Made by a program: the position numbers and the translations under genes. DNA of 64,000 nt from Cynocephalus volans (taxonomy: Eukaryota; Chordata; Mammalia; Dermoptera; Cynocephalidae): assembly GCF_027409185.1 (NCBI RefSeq), contig NC_084475.1, positions 15,334,130-15,398,129 on the forward strand. The letters run 5' to 3'. Below the pieces are notes generated by a model. That model worked only from the letters and a program-made list of their open reading frames with translations. It was not told the origin of the DNA and made no database searches. Shown in pieces: positions 1 through 12,760 of the stretch (positions within the stretch are counted from its first letter, which is position 1; every line of letters begins with the position of its first letter).

Positions 1-109
1 GCTGTGTCACTGATCCTTCCAGATACCTCCAGACAGGCTGAGCTTGGAGGAAAGGTTCCAGCCCCTTGGAAAGAGGATTTTGGGTCTTCAGGAAGATCAA
101 GCTCAGGAT

Positions 110-385
110 TTGACTCTTATTTTGGGCAGGATGCTATGCAAGGATGGAAATCACAGAAGCAGAGGTGCTCTCGGGTGACTATAGCTGATAATATCTTATT
201 GTATATTTTAAGATAACCAGGAAAGAGGATCTTGAATGTTATAACCACAAAAAAATGATAAGTGTTTCAGTGATAATATGCTAACTATTCTGATTGGATC
301 ATTATACAACATACTCATGTTTTGAAACAACAAACTGTACCCCATAAAAATGTACAACTTAAATAAATAAATAATTAATTACTTT
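110..385 (+). mobile_element. LINE-1 3' end fragment
   Basis: Contains the L1 3' UTR pattern with GGTGACTATAGCTGATAATA-like, ATATGCTAAC, TGATTGGATCATTATACAA and a terminal AAATAAATAAATAA. A near copy lies at 15700-15915. Confidence 0.65.
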
Positions 386-1230
386 AAGTCACAGAAAGAG
401 AAATAAGGCAGTACCACCCAAGGAAGAGGCCTAAGAATGCTGGGTGCAGAGATTCAGGGGTATTTGGGTTCCCAGGTGTGCAGGACATGAGACTTGGCCT
501 AGAAATGCCTGGCTGGCTTGGCTGAGGGAATAGCTTTACATGCTTCCTGCACAGCTGGGACTTCTCAGGCTGTTGCTTCCCTGCCTATCTAAGAAAGAAC
601 TGGTTCTGGATCTGTGGTGGCACTGAGCCCACAGGTAGTTTTATAGAACCAGGGGTGAAACTGAGAAAGCACCAAAAGGACAGTGGGGCTCACCCCTCTC
701 CTGCACACCCCACCTGTTAACGACTTCCCAGCTCCATGTAACAAATCCATTTAAACATAAGCTAGACAATGACAGCTGGAGGACAAGGGACAGGCATGGG
801 AGGATATAAGGGGTCCGGCCTAGGGAAGAGGTGTTAAATTCTAAGACTAGCTTTAAGTCTGTCTTCAGGTCAGCTCCTCTTGAACCCCCTGGTTTACTAA
901 TGTCCATCACCCTTTCCTCAGCTTCACCACCCTCCCCCATCTGGACAGAGGTCCTTTCAGTGCATGAGAGCTTGCTTATCAGGCTTCCTGTCACTGGCCT
1001 CTTTCAGCAAGCAAAGATCTCAGCTCCATGACTGAAGTGAAGTCTCAGTCTCTTTGAGGAAGTTTTCTGTGATGCTACAGTAAATATATACCATAATGGT
1101 TTCCCCACTCCTTCCCTTAAAGGTCATACAGCTGTTTATTGGAATAACTACAGCAAAGACAGGGAAATATCCAGATCTTTTTAAGGCTGTAAAGGTTCTC
1201 AGACTGTTGGATTTCAAGTCTGGGCTGTCT
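386..1230. other. No gene or named repeat seen
   Basis: Unique-looking sequence between an L1 end and an LTR. Short open frames overlap on both strands without splice or coding signatures. Confidence 0.5.
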
Positions 1231-1235
1231 GATAC

Positions 1236-1662
1236 TGTATTAGTCCATTAGTGTTGCTTATAACAGAATACACAGAACTGGGCGATTTATAAAGAAAATG
1301 AAATTTATTGCTTACAGTTTCTGAGACTAAGTCCAAAATCCACCTGGTGGTGGCGACAGTGACTCAGGGGTCTCACATTGCAAAACAGTGGAAGCAGAGA
1401 GAGCAGAGAGAAGGCAGAGAGAGACAGACTCTCCTCTTCTTTTAAAGCCCTCAGAACCATGCCCCTGACCACCATTTTTAATCCATTCACTACTGCATGG
1501 TCCTACAATCCAATCACCTCTTCAAGTCTCCACCTTTCAATGACCATAATAGGATTTTCTACCCTCTGTACAGTCACAGTGGGGACTAAGTTCCTAATAC
1601 ATAAAACTTGAGGGATACAACTCAAGCTTCAGTGAGTTATGGGGGGACATTAGTCCACTACA
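1236..1662 (-). mobile_element. MaLR solo LTR (MST/THE1-like)
   Basis: TGTATTAGTCC...CACTACA ends, flanked by a perfect 5-base duplication GATAC (1231-1235 and 1663-1667). Confidence 0.8.
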
Positions 1663-2254
1663 GATACTAAGGAAAGCCAAAACACCACCATCTCTGCTAG
1701 GGTGGGGGATGCACAGAAGCAAAGTGATAAATGGTGTGCTAGCCCGAGTCTGCCTCACAGCATGTCTGATAAGCCTGTGACCTTCCCTGTGGCCACATCC
1801 CAAATCCATGATTACATAATTGGGATATTTTTTTGAAATATTTTAACATTTACTTGTACATATCTGTGAGGTAGAGTGTGTTGTTTCAATACATGCATAT
1901 ACTGCTCAGTGATTCACTTAGGGGAGGTAACAGAGTTTTATACCCATTAGTCTATCATTTTTCCTCCCTACTCCCCCCACCCCACCCCACCCAGTCACTG
2001 GTAACCATTATGGAATAGATATTCTTAAGAGCTGGCAAACCCCTCACACTGATCCAATGACCTGTGGGGTAAAGGTTATAATGGTGAAAAAGCACTGAAA
2101 CTGTGCCCCCACCCTCATAAAGATGATTAGTTATAAGCAATTCTCAGTGCAATGGTAGAGATTAATGCCCCCCACCAAGACTTAATGACATAGGCACGGT
2201 GAGCTTTCACCATATCTCTACTACATATTAATCATGTTTTTAAAAAATGTTTCT

Positions 2255-2795
2255 ATATTTTATGATGCTTTGACATCTTGGGGCCTTGCAAGCCTAGGGA
2301 GGGACTGCCCCTCTGAGTCAGCTAACTCCCAGGGAAAGTAAATGACTTGCCTACAAGTATGCCTTTGATGTGCAAACCAACCAATCCCAAGTCTGTACCC
2401 TCATCTACCTCCATTTATCAGGCTCCTGCACTCTGGGACATTATCCCCCTGCCCTAAGTTACCCCAGGACCAGGTACCTGACAACCAGGGACCGCCCATG
2501 TAGCCCAGAGCCCATCAGAATTATTCTAACTACCTGATCCTAAACCCGCTGAGTTTGCTTATCTTACTTTTCCCATTGCTTCCTGTGAAAAGCACAGTAA
2601 AGGCTCCTGCCCACAGTTCCCCTCTCCGTCCGCCTCCTAACCAAGCCTGGTGCTTTCCCATGTGGCCCTGCATGACATGGTGTGCCTCATGTTTCTAGAA
2701 ATCTGTGAGTATAAAATTCTTCCTTCATGACAGTCCTTTCTGTGTATCTATGTGTCTTACCAAACCTGATTAAAACAAATCCCAGGTACATTTTT
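2255..2795 (+). mobile_element. LTR-like sequence, possibly class I ERV
   Basis: A 3'-U5-like composition ends in ...CCTGATTAAAACAAATCCCAGGTA. Blocks such as CCAGGTACCTGACAACCAGG look like retroviral LTRs. Boundaries are approximate and no target duplication was found. Confidence 0.35.
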
Positions 2796-3129
2796 AAACA
2801 TCTATTTAATTCACTAATCTTGTCCCTGAAAAACTCAGATGGGTCCTATCACATAACCAAGGACCAACTTACACCTAATCTATTGATAGCCTGATCACAG
2901 TTGTTTTTCTTGACGTGCTCTGTTTATAAGAACAGCCTCCGGTACTTGGGGTGCTGCTACTGAGGTGGCAAGTGCATTCTCTTCCATCCCTGTCAAGAAG
3001 GAACTTAACGTTTACTCAGGAGGGATAACAGTACACATTGACAGTCACCCCAGGATTATGCTGACTCGGCTTTTCTGTCACAATATAGTCCAAAGGGACT
3101 TTAGACAGTCCACAGAACACCACACTGGG

Positions 3130-3830
3130 TTATTTTTTTGATGATGGCACAAGAAAAAGCAAGTGCTCTAGATGCCCTGGTAAGACAGGTCTGCATCAGA
3201 ATGAGGGAGATTACCCCTACAGTTTCAGGGGCCTATCCCAAAGATTTCATTTTTAGGTGTCCATGGCCTGGGGCAAGTTCTTTTGTTTTGTACCTCAAAC
3301 CTCTAAGCAAAAAGCATAGTGCTTAGTGGGCCTCTTTAAAATTGGGGGATAGCATATTCTACACTTGGGAGTACTGCTGTGACTCATTTGTTGGGTGACT
3401 TTAAAATATACTGGATTTGCACAGGTTCCCTGAGCAAGAGAGGCCTCTCCAGCAGATACAGGCAGAAGTAAAAGTGTTCCTGCCATTTGGGCCATATGAT
3501 CTGGTTGATTCCATGGTCCTAGAAGTCTCTCTGGAAGATACGGATGCCACGTGGCATCTCTGGCAAGCCCCAATAGGAAAGTTATAGTACAGGCTCCTTG
3601 GGTTCTGGAGCTAGGGCATGCCATCTACAACAGAGAACTACTCACCATTTAACAAGGAGCTCTTTAACATGCTGCTCTGCTGAAGTAAAGATAAAGTGCC
3701 TGATCAACCTTACAATCTGGTGGCTATGACATTACCCAGCTCCTGACAGGGGATCCAGCACATAGTCATTTGATGTCCTCTGCTGCTCCCTTAGCTCTCA
3801 TACCTGTGGCCTTTTTATTTATTTATTTTT
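3130..3830 (+). pseudogene. ERV-L-type pol remnant
   Basis: Conceptual translation in two or three frames resembles the class III (ERV-L) polymerase around the end of reverse transcriptase and the start of RNase H, notably at about 3450-3630. Stops and frameshifts interrupt every frame, so it is dead. Confidence 0.5.
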
Positions 3831-4440
3831 TTTTAGGTTGTAGGGAGTTTCCTACAATCTGCTAATGGAGGAGGAACAAATCCAATATGGTTCATGAATG
3901 GATGAGCTTGAAACAGTATGATCTCCTTTGTGCAAAACAACAATGCCATTGCTCAGAGCGCTTAAAGAAAAGCAAGGTAATAATTACCACAAGAAAAAAT
4001 CAAGATATTGGTTAAGTCTAAAAGTAGGAGACATACTATCCACAGCAATCTACAGATTTAATGCATTCTCCATCAAAGTGTTTATGACATGCTTCACAGA
4101 AATAGAAAAAACAATCCTAAAATTTATATGGAACAACAAAAGACCCCAAGTGGCCAAAGCAATCCTGAGCAAAAAGAGCAAAGTGGAGGGCATCACATTC
4201 CCTGACTTCAAAATATAGCACAAAACTATAGTAATAAAAACAGCATGGTACTGGCACAAAAACAGACACATAGACCAATGGAACAGAATAGAGAATTCAG
4301 AAATAAATCTGTGTACCTCCAGCCAACTGGTTTTTGACAAAGGTGCCCATAATGTACATTGGGAAAGTATAGTCTCTTCAATAAATGGTCCTGGGAAAAC
4401 TAGAGATCCATATACAGAAGAAAAAAACTAGACCAACCAC

Positions 4441-4874
4441 TGTATTAGTCTGTTTCTGTTACTTATAACAGAAATACATGAAACTGGGTAATTTGTAAAG
4501 AAACAATGTTTTTTGCTTACAGGTTTGGAAGCTGGGAAGTCCAAAGTCCAGGGAACACATCTGGTGAGAGCCTTGTTGGTGGGTAGTGACTCTTCACAAC
4601 AACGCAGGGTGTCACATGGTGGATGGCAGAAGCAGAGAAAGCTAACTTCCTCACTGGCTGTCCTTTTAAAGCCCTCTGAACCACTCCCATGACTACCAAT
4701 GAATCACCAGTTTGATCAATCCATTTACTATGGCATGGTCCTACAATCTAATCACCTCTTCAAGGCACCACCTTTCAATTGTCATTATACATTTTCCCAC
4801 CCTCTTAACACTGTCACAGTGGGGATTAAGTTTCTAACACATGGACTTTGGGGGACACAATTCAATCCACAGCA
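4441..4874 (-). mobile_element. MaLR solo LTR nested in LINE-1
   Basis: Flanked by a perfect ACCAC duplication (4436-4440 and 4875-4879). The L1 reading resumes directly afterwards. Confidence 0.82.
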
Positions 4875-5530
4875 ACCACATCTCTCACAATATACAAAAA
4901 TCAACCCAAAATGGATTAAAAACTTAAATGTAAGACCCAAAACTATAAGACTACTAGAAGAAAACCCAGGGGAAAGGCTTCACGATGTAGGACTGGGCAA
5001 AGATTTTATGAATAAGATCTCAAAAGCCAGGCAACAAAAGCAAAAATAAACAAATGGGATTATATCAAACTAAAACACTTCTGCACAGCAGAGAAAACAA
5101 TCAACAGAGCAAAGAGACAGCCTGTAGAATGGGAGAAAATATTTGCAAACTATTCATCTGGCAAGGGATTAATATCCAGAATATACAAAGAATTCAAACA
5201 ACTCAATAGTAAAAAACCAAATAATCTATCTGATTTTAAAAAGGGCAAATGAACTGAATAGACATTTCTCAAAAGAAGACATATAAATGGTCAATAGGCA
5301 TATGAAAAAAAAATGCTCAACATCACTAATCATCAGGAAAATGCAAATCAAAACCACAATGACATATTATCTTACCCCAGATGGAATTGCTATTATCAAA
5401 AAGACAGAAAATTACAAATGCTGACAAGGATGCAGAAAAAGGAGAACTCTTCTACATTGTTGGTGGGAATGTAAATTAGTACAGCCATTATGGAAAATAG
5501 TATGGAGGTTTCTTTAAAAACTACAAATAG

Positions 5531-5635
5531 AGGTCTGGCCAGATAGCTTAGTCAGTGGAGCATGGTACTGGTAACACCACGGTCCAGGTCAAGGATTCAG
5601 ATCCCTGTACCAGCCAGCTGCCAAAAAAATAAAAA
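5531..5635 (+). mobile_element. tRNA-Ile-like SINE, monomer
   Basis: The head CTGGCCAGATAGCTTAGTCAG resembles a tRNA A box and GGTCAAGGATTCAGATCC resembles a B box. The tail is CCAGCTGCC plus A-rich sequence. It is flanked by AAAAACTACAAATAG and AAAAACTGCAAATAG, a target duplication inside the L1. Confidence 0.8.
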
Positions 5636-6100
5636 CTAAAAAACTGCAAATAGAACTACAATATGATCAAGCTCTGTCTCTACTGGGTATATATCCAAAG
5701 GAAAGGAAATCAACATGTCGAAGGGATATCTGCACTCCCATGTTTATCACAGCTCTATTCACAATAGCCAAGATATGGTACCAACCTAAATGTCCATCAA
5801 CAGGTGATTGGATAAAGAAAATGTGATATATATACACAATGGAATACTAGTCATCCATAAAAAGAATGAAATCCTCCCATTTGTGGAATATGGATGAGCT
5901 TGGAGAAAATTATATTAAGTGAAATGAGTCAGGGACAGAAAGAGAAATATTGCATGTTCTCATATGTGGAAGCTAAAAAGTTGATCTCATAAAAGTAGAG
6001 GGTAGAATAGTAGTTACTAGAGACTGGTGGAGAGAGGGAAGATGGGAAGAAAGCAGGGGGAAGGGGATAGGAGGGAGAGGAAGAAGATGGTCAGTGGATA

Positions 6101-6705
6101 TGGAATATACCAATATTTTAAAGCAAATGTATTTTACAGGGCCTATTTTCCAAAGCCCTGTAGTCTCAGGTTTAGCCTAACCTTTTGGAATTACATATAG
6201 AAATGTTAACCTTGTAAAAGACAGGAAACTTTCCCCAGGCTAAAGTCTCTGATATAGATATAGAATTGTGGCACAACAAAGTTGCTGGCTGTCAAGGACA
6301 GATGCCCTTGAGAGCAGGTTAACCTACCGATTGTTATGTAAAGATACTGAGGAAATTGCTGTAGGGAAAAAGTGTTTGCTATGATCAAGCTTTTGTTGGT
6401 GGATCAACTTAACCTTTTGCAAATTGCATTATGGAATGTCACTTTGTTGTTTCACCGGATGTTATCAGCATCTATTGTTAAACTATACTTAGCCATAACA
6501 ACACTTATGTTCCTTTTCTGTCACTTCCTGTTCTGGAGGATAAATGTGGGGTGAGAACCCCAGTGTGGTTAATTTCCCAAGGAAGGAATGCCTGTCTCTT
6601 GAGTGTTCAGGGAAATTGACCCCTTCAGGGTCTCTCAGTGCTCTGAAGAAATGGGCTTTGAGTAATCCTTTGCATCTCTGTCACCCCCTGTGAGGCAAAG
6701 CAACA
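6101..6705 (+). mobile_element. 605-bp solo-LTR-like insert in LINE-1
   Basis: Begins TGGAATATAC and ends GCAACA, flanked by AGTGGATA at 6093-6100 and 6706-6713, with L1 3' UTR on both sides. A GATAAATG near 6538 may be the poly(A) signal. The family is not recognised. Confidence 0.6.
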
Positions 6706-7719
6706 AGTGGATACACAATTGCAGCTAGAAGAATAAGATCCAGTGTTCTTTAGCACTGCAGGGAGATTACAGTTAACAATTTATTTTATAATTTCAAATA
6801 GCTAGTAGGATTTTAAATTTTCCCAACACAAAGAAATGACAAATGTTTGAGGTAATAGATATGCTAATTACCCTGGTGTGATCATTGCATACTGTATACA
6901 TTTACCCAAGTATCACATTGTACCACATGCATATATACAATTATCATGTGTCAAAATAAATAAATAAATAAAAGTAGGAGGACAGATATGAGGTCAGGAG
7001 GAGGCATATGGAAACTTCGGAAGTCTTAATGTTTGAATGGGGGGTACACATGTTTATTTTTAGTCCTTGAATTCTATATGTACATAATACACACACTTTT
7101 GAGTATATGATATGTTTTATTTACAATTTTTTTATGTTTTTTAAGTATCTGGCAATAAGATGAAAGGGATATAAGGCTCAGTGTCAGAAGTTCCTTTCCC
7201 TGCCGTCTGAGGGGCTGTGTCTCTGGACAGGGTATCAGTGGATGTGGGAGCTGCAGGTTATCTCCGTCAGGCTGACTCTGGCTCCCCACAAGGAGCCCTC
7301 CGAGGCCTGTTCACGTAGAGGACAGCAGCAAGCACGCTCAGAAGCAGGGCCAACTCCAGGAGTATGAGGAGCAGGAGGTGGACGGTGCAGAGTAGGGACC
7401 TATGAGAGGGACATGGTGACTGGCAGTGAGCTACTTCCTCAGGAGAGTCCCAGGCTCCCCCTCTCCCTCACCTTCCCTTGAGCTCAGACCCAACATCAGC
7501 ATCAAACCTGGGTGGTTCCAGGGTCACAGGCTGTCTACCCATCCACTCAGGCAACATATTGTCACCCAGTGATTATGAGGTTTTGTTATTTTTTATTCTA
7601 AATTAAAAGAAAATTTTATCTTTTGTTTCTTCATTTTGAAATCTCACTTTATTTCCCAGAATGCAAGCTCAAGTGGCCCACTGACCTATTCAACATTACA
7701 GAGCTGTCCCCGCCTCTTC

Positions 7720-7975
7720 CACCAATATCCTCTAAAGTAGTGGCTTTCAACTGGGAGTGGTTTTGCTCCCCAGGGGACATTTGGAGATGACTGAAGCCAT
7801 TTTTGGTTATCACAACTTGGAGCGGGAGTTGCAGCTGGCATCGAGTGGGCAGAGGCCAGGGACGCTGCTAAACATCCTACAATGCCCAGGACAGTCCCCC
7901 CACCCCCATTACAAAATGATTCAGCCCCAAATGTCGATGGTGCTAAGGTTGAAGAGCTTCATCCTAGGGAGCTAA
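7720..7975 (+). mobile_element. Ancient DNA-transposon-like repeat
   Basis: Contains CCCCAGGGGACATTTGGAGATG, TTTTTGGTTATCACAACTTGG and AACATCCTACAATGC, the core of a common mammalian hAT-like short repeat. A second copy is at 39410-39590. Confidence 0.6.
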
Positions 7976-8484
7976 CTGCGCCAGCCGAGGACCTCCAGGT
8001 GCAGGCTTGAGGGCAGGGAGCGGGTGGCAGCTCTCGTCCTCTCTGCCCAATTGCTGCTGTTCTGGGCTTGGGCTCTGTGGGTGCTGTTTTCTCCTGCAGG
8101 GCTCTTATTTAGCCGGCTCTTCCAGCTCAGGTCTGAGTGGGAAAACACTGTGAGGAACACACTGAGGCCCACCACAGAGCCTCCCTCCCTCTGATATTCA
8201 GTCAGGTCCTGACCCTGAGCCAACATGGGCATCACCCCCTACCCTACCCCGCTGCCCCCAGCAAGCTCCCTGCCTACCGTTGACTTTCTCCTCCCACCGT
8301 CATTTATGGAAACTCTCAGACCAGGACTGACCACTATTGCCAGCAGTCTCACCTTCTGGGGTCCCACTATACAGAGCCCCTGGGGCTGGCCCAGACCTGC
8401 TGGGAGGCACAGGGTCCCCATGCATGGATGTGTCAGCACGTCGGGATACATAAACAGATCTTTACAAGAAGGCTTAGTAGTAAC

Positions 8485-8700
8485 TGACACAGTATTACAA
8501 ACAGAGAGATGATCTTGGAAATAAAGGTATTTAGGTTTGAATCTTGGCTGTATCTTTTATGAACTGTTTGACGTAGAGTAAATTATTTGCACTTCTCTAC
8601 ATCTGAGTCTCTTGTTTTAATAGGATTGCAATAAGTATTACATTAGATGATGACAGAAAACATGTCACACAGTGATTATCCCAGTAAGTACTGGTTTTCT
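8485..8700 (+). mobile_element. MIR SINE
   Basis: Diverged MIR core with GGTTTGAATCTTGGCTGTA, a loss of AAATTATTTGCACTTCTC-like sequence and a downstream GTAAGTACTGG. It lies inside the CD300C-like remnant. Confidence 0.5.
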
Positions 8701-9019
8701 GCTCCCATTTCCCCTTCTCTCTGATGTATCAGGACGGCATTCCTGATCTTAACAATGATGGTAATAATGATAAAAGTTGCCAGACTTACTTGGGGCTTAC
8801 TGTGTGGGAAGCAGGTTACAATGTAATCCCATCCTATCCCGATGAGGAAACGTGATGAGCCTCTAGCATTTTTATATGCACACCTTGCTCCCTCTTTCCT
8901 CCTGTCCTCATCTCGTCCCCTTGCTGGAGCAGACTTCCCTGCACCAGGGTGCCCTGCTCACCTGGAATACAGAGAAGAAGCAAAGCTGAAGGGAGCCCCC
9001 GCCCAGCCCCCTGAGTCAT

Positions 9020-11090
9020 CCCTCCAGCACTGGGGTCCCTCACGACAGGCTGGAGCCTGCTCACAGAGGGTCAGCTCACCCCGTCCCCCTCTCTTCTTTT
9101 CCTTAGTGCCTCTCATTTCCTTCTCCAGCTTCTTCTTGGTCTGTTCTCAGAGCTGGTCAGAGTATGGAGGAAGCTGGGCACAGGACCCCGTGGGGTCAGT
9201 TGCAAATGGTGCTCAACACTTGCTGAAGTTCATCCTGACATGACACATGTGCTTTGTAGTTCCCATTTCTGTTCTCTGTGAAAACGATGTCCCTTCCATT
9301 GCCCACAGCCTGTGGGTCTGCCCTTCTCTAAATCTCATCATGGCCCAGGACAGCAGTCAGATTAGGACAGCAACTGCCTTCTAGATATTCCTGGTGAGTC
9401 CTCCCTCTATGAATAGCCAATGTCCTATGGCTGGCATGAGCGGTCCCATGCAGTGCAGTCATGGCTCAGCCTTAGCTGGATGAGACCAGCTATTTGCAGT
9501 TCCCAGTGCAAAATGAAAACTCAGGGGCCCTTGTTCCAAATTTAAGAATTTCAAGATGGCAATAACAGAGCATTAAATGTGGGTTCCTTCTAAGCAGGGG
9601 CCCCCATGCGACTGCATGGGGGAGGGCAAACCCATGAAGCCCTACTTATTTCTGGCCCGTGGTGGTACAGATAGTGAGGCTGAGTGCACCCTTGGGAGGC
9701 TCTGGTCTTGCTCTGGCCTCACTGGACCCCAGAAGCCTTGATTGGTCTTGGGCATGTGCTCCTGATCATTTTCCATAGATCTGGCACCAAGCAGAGCTTG
9801 ACAAACCATCCTTAAGCCTCACCTTTAACCTGTGTGGCTGTCCCTTTCCCCCAAGATCATCACCATGGACCAAGTGGTTTACCCACAGAGCTCATGACCT
9901 CTCCAGTACCCTGCCATGTGGGTGTTATCTCACAAAAGGAAACTGGAACTCGGGGCAAGTTGCCTAGTAAGCCAAGATTTGAATCCAGCTGTGGCAGCTG
10001 CTTCCCACAATACCAGGATGCTGAGGAGAAGGTCAGTTCAGGAGGGGATTGCAGCAGGGGGAGTGTGTGCTGGAGAAATACACTCTCCCAACCCAGGAAG
10101 CACAGCTCCTAGGCCATTGAAGGATATGGGAGGCCATTGAAGGATATGGGAGCCCAAAAGAGGAACTTGCCAGGAAGATGCCATTGCCATGGCGCTGTGA
10201 GGTTAACCCCAGAGGGAGGCCTGCAGGGCATTAGCTCAGAATGTCTGGGGGGGGTGGGGGGCCGGTACTGGACAGATAGGGCTGGGCTGGAGCAGACAGT
10301 CCGCCTGACAGAGTGCGGGGAGGAACAGTAGTCTGAGTCCTAAATCTCAAGGTGTGCAGGGCCAGAGCACCCAAACAGCTTCTGAAAGCAACTCAGTGGG
10401 CAGCTGTATACAAAGCTGCTCCAGGTTAGGAAGTCAGAGGGGGACAGAATTCAGGTGCTCACTTTCGCCATCTGCTGGCCGCCTACAGAACTGCCTCATA
10501 TTTGCTCTGAGATTGCTCTTACCTAGGAATCCAAGTGGGGAAGGGGACAGTCAGTCAGCGGGTGACATTTATTATTCCGAAGGCTACCTACTCATGGACA
10601 AGGGGGCAGGGGGTGGATGTTACAGTGAGAGAAGGACATGCTGCTAATGGCTTCCCAGCCATATATGACCAATTCATTAATGCAGATACTCTACTATAAT
10701 AAAGCATCATACAAGATTCAGGATGGGCGAGAGGTCTGCCTTTCTCATGTAGAGGAGGAGAGTAACTGGGAAAGAGGAGATGAAAAACAACCAGCATCAC
10801 ACTTCAGCCACAGGCACACCCCCAAGTAGATCAGTTCTAGGAAAAGGGACAGCTCTGTGGAAAGGAGGCTTGTCCAGGCATGCCCGGGAATCTCACTTTA
10901 ACTTCCCTGGATGAATTAGTCATTCCATAAGGACAGAATGCATACCACCTCACCCTCCTTAGGACTGATGGCTTCTAAGCTGCAGCAGGAGGACCAAAAA
11001 TTCTTACAAGAATTCTCCAAATGCTGAGTAAGCTGAAATACCTGGCATCACAGCCCAAACTCTCTGGTGCACAAGGAATCTGATTATCTT
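9020..11090. other. Flank upstream of the CD300C-like remnant; no gene seen
   Basis: Should contain the old promoter. A MIR-like fragment is at about 9880-10020. A 14-base direct repeat (GGCCATTGAAGGAT) occurs at 10112 and 10132. A G-rich run lies at about 10248-10262. Confidence 0.4.
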
Positions 11091-11094
11091 CCTG

Positions 11095-11620
11095 TGATGT
11101 TATTTTTTGTATCAACTTGACTGGTCCAAAAAAGATGCCCAGATATTTGGTCAAATATTATTTCTGGGTGTGTCCATGAGGGTGTTTCTGGAAGAGGTTA
11201 GCATTCAAACTGGTAGACTTAGTGAAGCAGGTGACCCTCCCCAGTGTTGGTGGGCACCATCCAGTCCAACGAGGGCCTTAATAGATCAAAACAGTGGAGG
11301 AAAGTTGGATTAATCCTGCCTGATTTCTTGAACTGGGAGATTGAATTTCTTCCCTCAGTGTTCTTGATTCTCAGCCTTCAGATAGGACTAGAAACTGCGC
11401 TATCGTCTCTCTGGCTCTCAAGCTTTCAAACTACACCACTGGCTTTCCTGTGTCTTCAGCTTACAGATAGATGGCAGATCATGGGACTTTTGAGCCTCCA
11501 TAATTGTGTGAGCCAATACCTCATAATAAATCTCTTTCTAGAAACAGACACACACACACACACACACACACATATCCTGTTGGTTCTGTTTCTCTGAAGA
11601 ATCCTGACAAATACACCCCC
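11095..11620 (+). mobile_element. LTR-like interspersed repeat with CA microsatellite
   Basis: Runs from TATCAACTTGACTGG to GGTTCTGTTTCTCTGAAGAA and CCTGACAAATAC, a familiar ancient mammalian repeat. A (CA)n run lies at about 11549-11572. Related to 28747-29230. Confidence 0.55.
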
Positions 11621-11629
11621 CAGTTGACA

Positions 11630-12760
11630 AGGACTTCCTCAAACTTTCTCTATAAGAATAGAAAGTACCAGAGAGGCAAGATCTCCCCACTGGAATACAA
11701 ACCCACTGTGCGTTAAACAGACCATCAGGTCCCATTGGGCTCTCTGTGAGATTAAAGGATGAGAGACCATGTGCATGCAATTCTTTGCTGTCCTTGTCTT
11801 GTAAGTCTCTCCATTAAAGCTTATTCTGTAACCCATGGAATTTGTCCCAAGCCTTGCATGATACCTACACATCTCCTGCTCACTGTTGCTAGATAAGTCC
11901 CAGCTCTAGAATTGGATTTATGTATTCCTCCCCACCCCTAAATTATGGGGATTATAACCCTGATGTCCATGGTGAGGAGCCCCCAACCAAAACAGCACAA
12001 GAAATGCATAGGTGCTAGTAGGTGTTAGGGAGTTATAATTAAAAGCAAAATCTTCTCCCAACCCAGAAATCTTCTCCACAAAGGCAGCACAGAAAGAAAA
12101 CACTTTTATTACTCAATAAGCCTTAAACTAGAATGTGATGCACATCACAGGCAATTCACTAAGAGATTACAAAGACAGAAAGAAATCTCACCCCTTTATA
12201 TAGCTAAGCAGATACAGCACATTACATACATGTCTTAGATAAGTAATAACTAATCTTCAGTTAAGAAAACTCAACAACACCATTTGTTGCACATAATTTA
12301 TCCTAGCTTTACCTGGTCACTAGGTGACCAGCTGTGTTAGCTAATTGGCTTTATTGGGAGCAAAACCAAACTTCTTATGTTTTTACAATAGGAGGTAGTT
12401 TTGCAACTTGGGGCCAGGCACTCACTGAAGTTAGGTTCCTACCTTCCCACAGACACTGAGAGAGATGGATACTATATTTATATTTGCATTTGAAAGAGAT
12501 GGCTCCTTGAGAAAGACATTTCTGGGTTTCTTATTTTTCATTTTTATGTGTCCTTACACAGGAAGGTTTCAATGACAGTGGGGGTTGTGAATCGGGTGAC
12601 GGTCCAACAGCACACACAATCATCCCCATCCAGGTGACAGACGCCGCAGGCCCCAGACATTCCTTCAGCATCAAGTGCAGAAGCTGAAGATGAAGGTCGG
12701 ATACCCCCACTGTGGGCTGGGGAGGAGGCAGGAGACCGAGAACTGCAAAGACATCGTGTC
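11630..12760. other. Unassigned, partly LTR-like
   Basis: About 11940-12460 reads on the minus strand like an ERV LTR (AATAAAAGTGTTTTCTTTCTG near 12100). No family name or target duplication was found. No gene is supported. Confidence 0.3.

Larger units (their letters stand above)
3930..6975 (+). mobile_element. LINE-1, ORF2 C-terminus and 3' UTR, with three insertions
   Basis: ORF2 C-terminal codons are recognisable at about 3990-4220, followed by the L1 3' region to the A-rich end AAATAAATAAATAAA near 6960. It is interrupted by an LTR (4441-4874), a tRNA-Ile SINE (5531-5635) and a 605-bp LTR-like insert (6101-6705). The coding frames are broken. Confidence 0.8.
7267..9019 (-). pseudogene. 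CD300C-like remnant: signal and transmembrane exons without V or stalk exons
   Basis: Exon 1 (8962-9019, 58 bases) starts at ATG 9019, reads MTQGAGRGLPSALLLLCIPG and has a GTGAGC donor. The longer leader beginning Met-Thr recalls CD300C rather than the MWLP leader of its neighbours. The membrane exon (7267-7399) has acceptor TCTCATAG, a helix with Glu in LLELALLLSV, then YVNRPRRAP and a 43-residue end at TGA. Only 1.56 kb separates them, and I find no WWC or YWC motif or stalk in it. That interval holds a MIR and a DNA-transposon-like repeat. Joining the two exons directly would not keep phase (1 to 2), so I call it a remnant of a CD300C-type gene that lost its Ig exon. Confidence 0.65.

Noticed and set aside
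7400-8960. Search for a V exon in the CD300C-like remnant
   Set aside because: Candidate AG/GT pairs near 8120 and 8370 give early stops or no Ig motifs.
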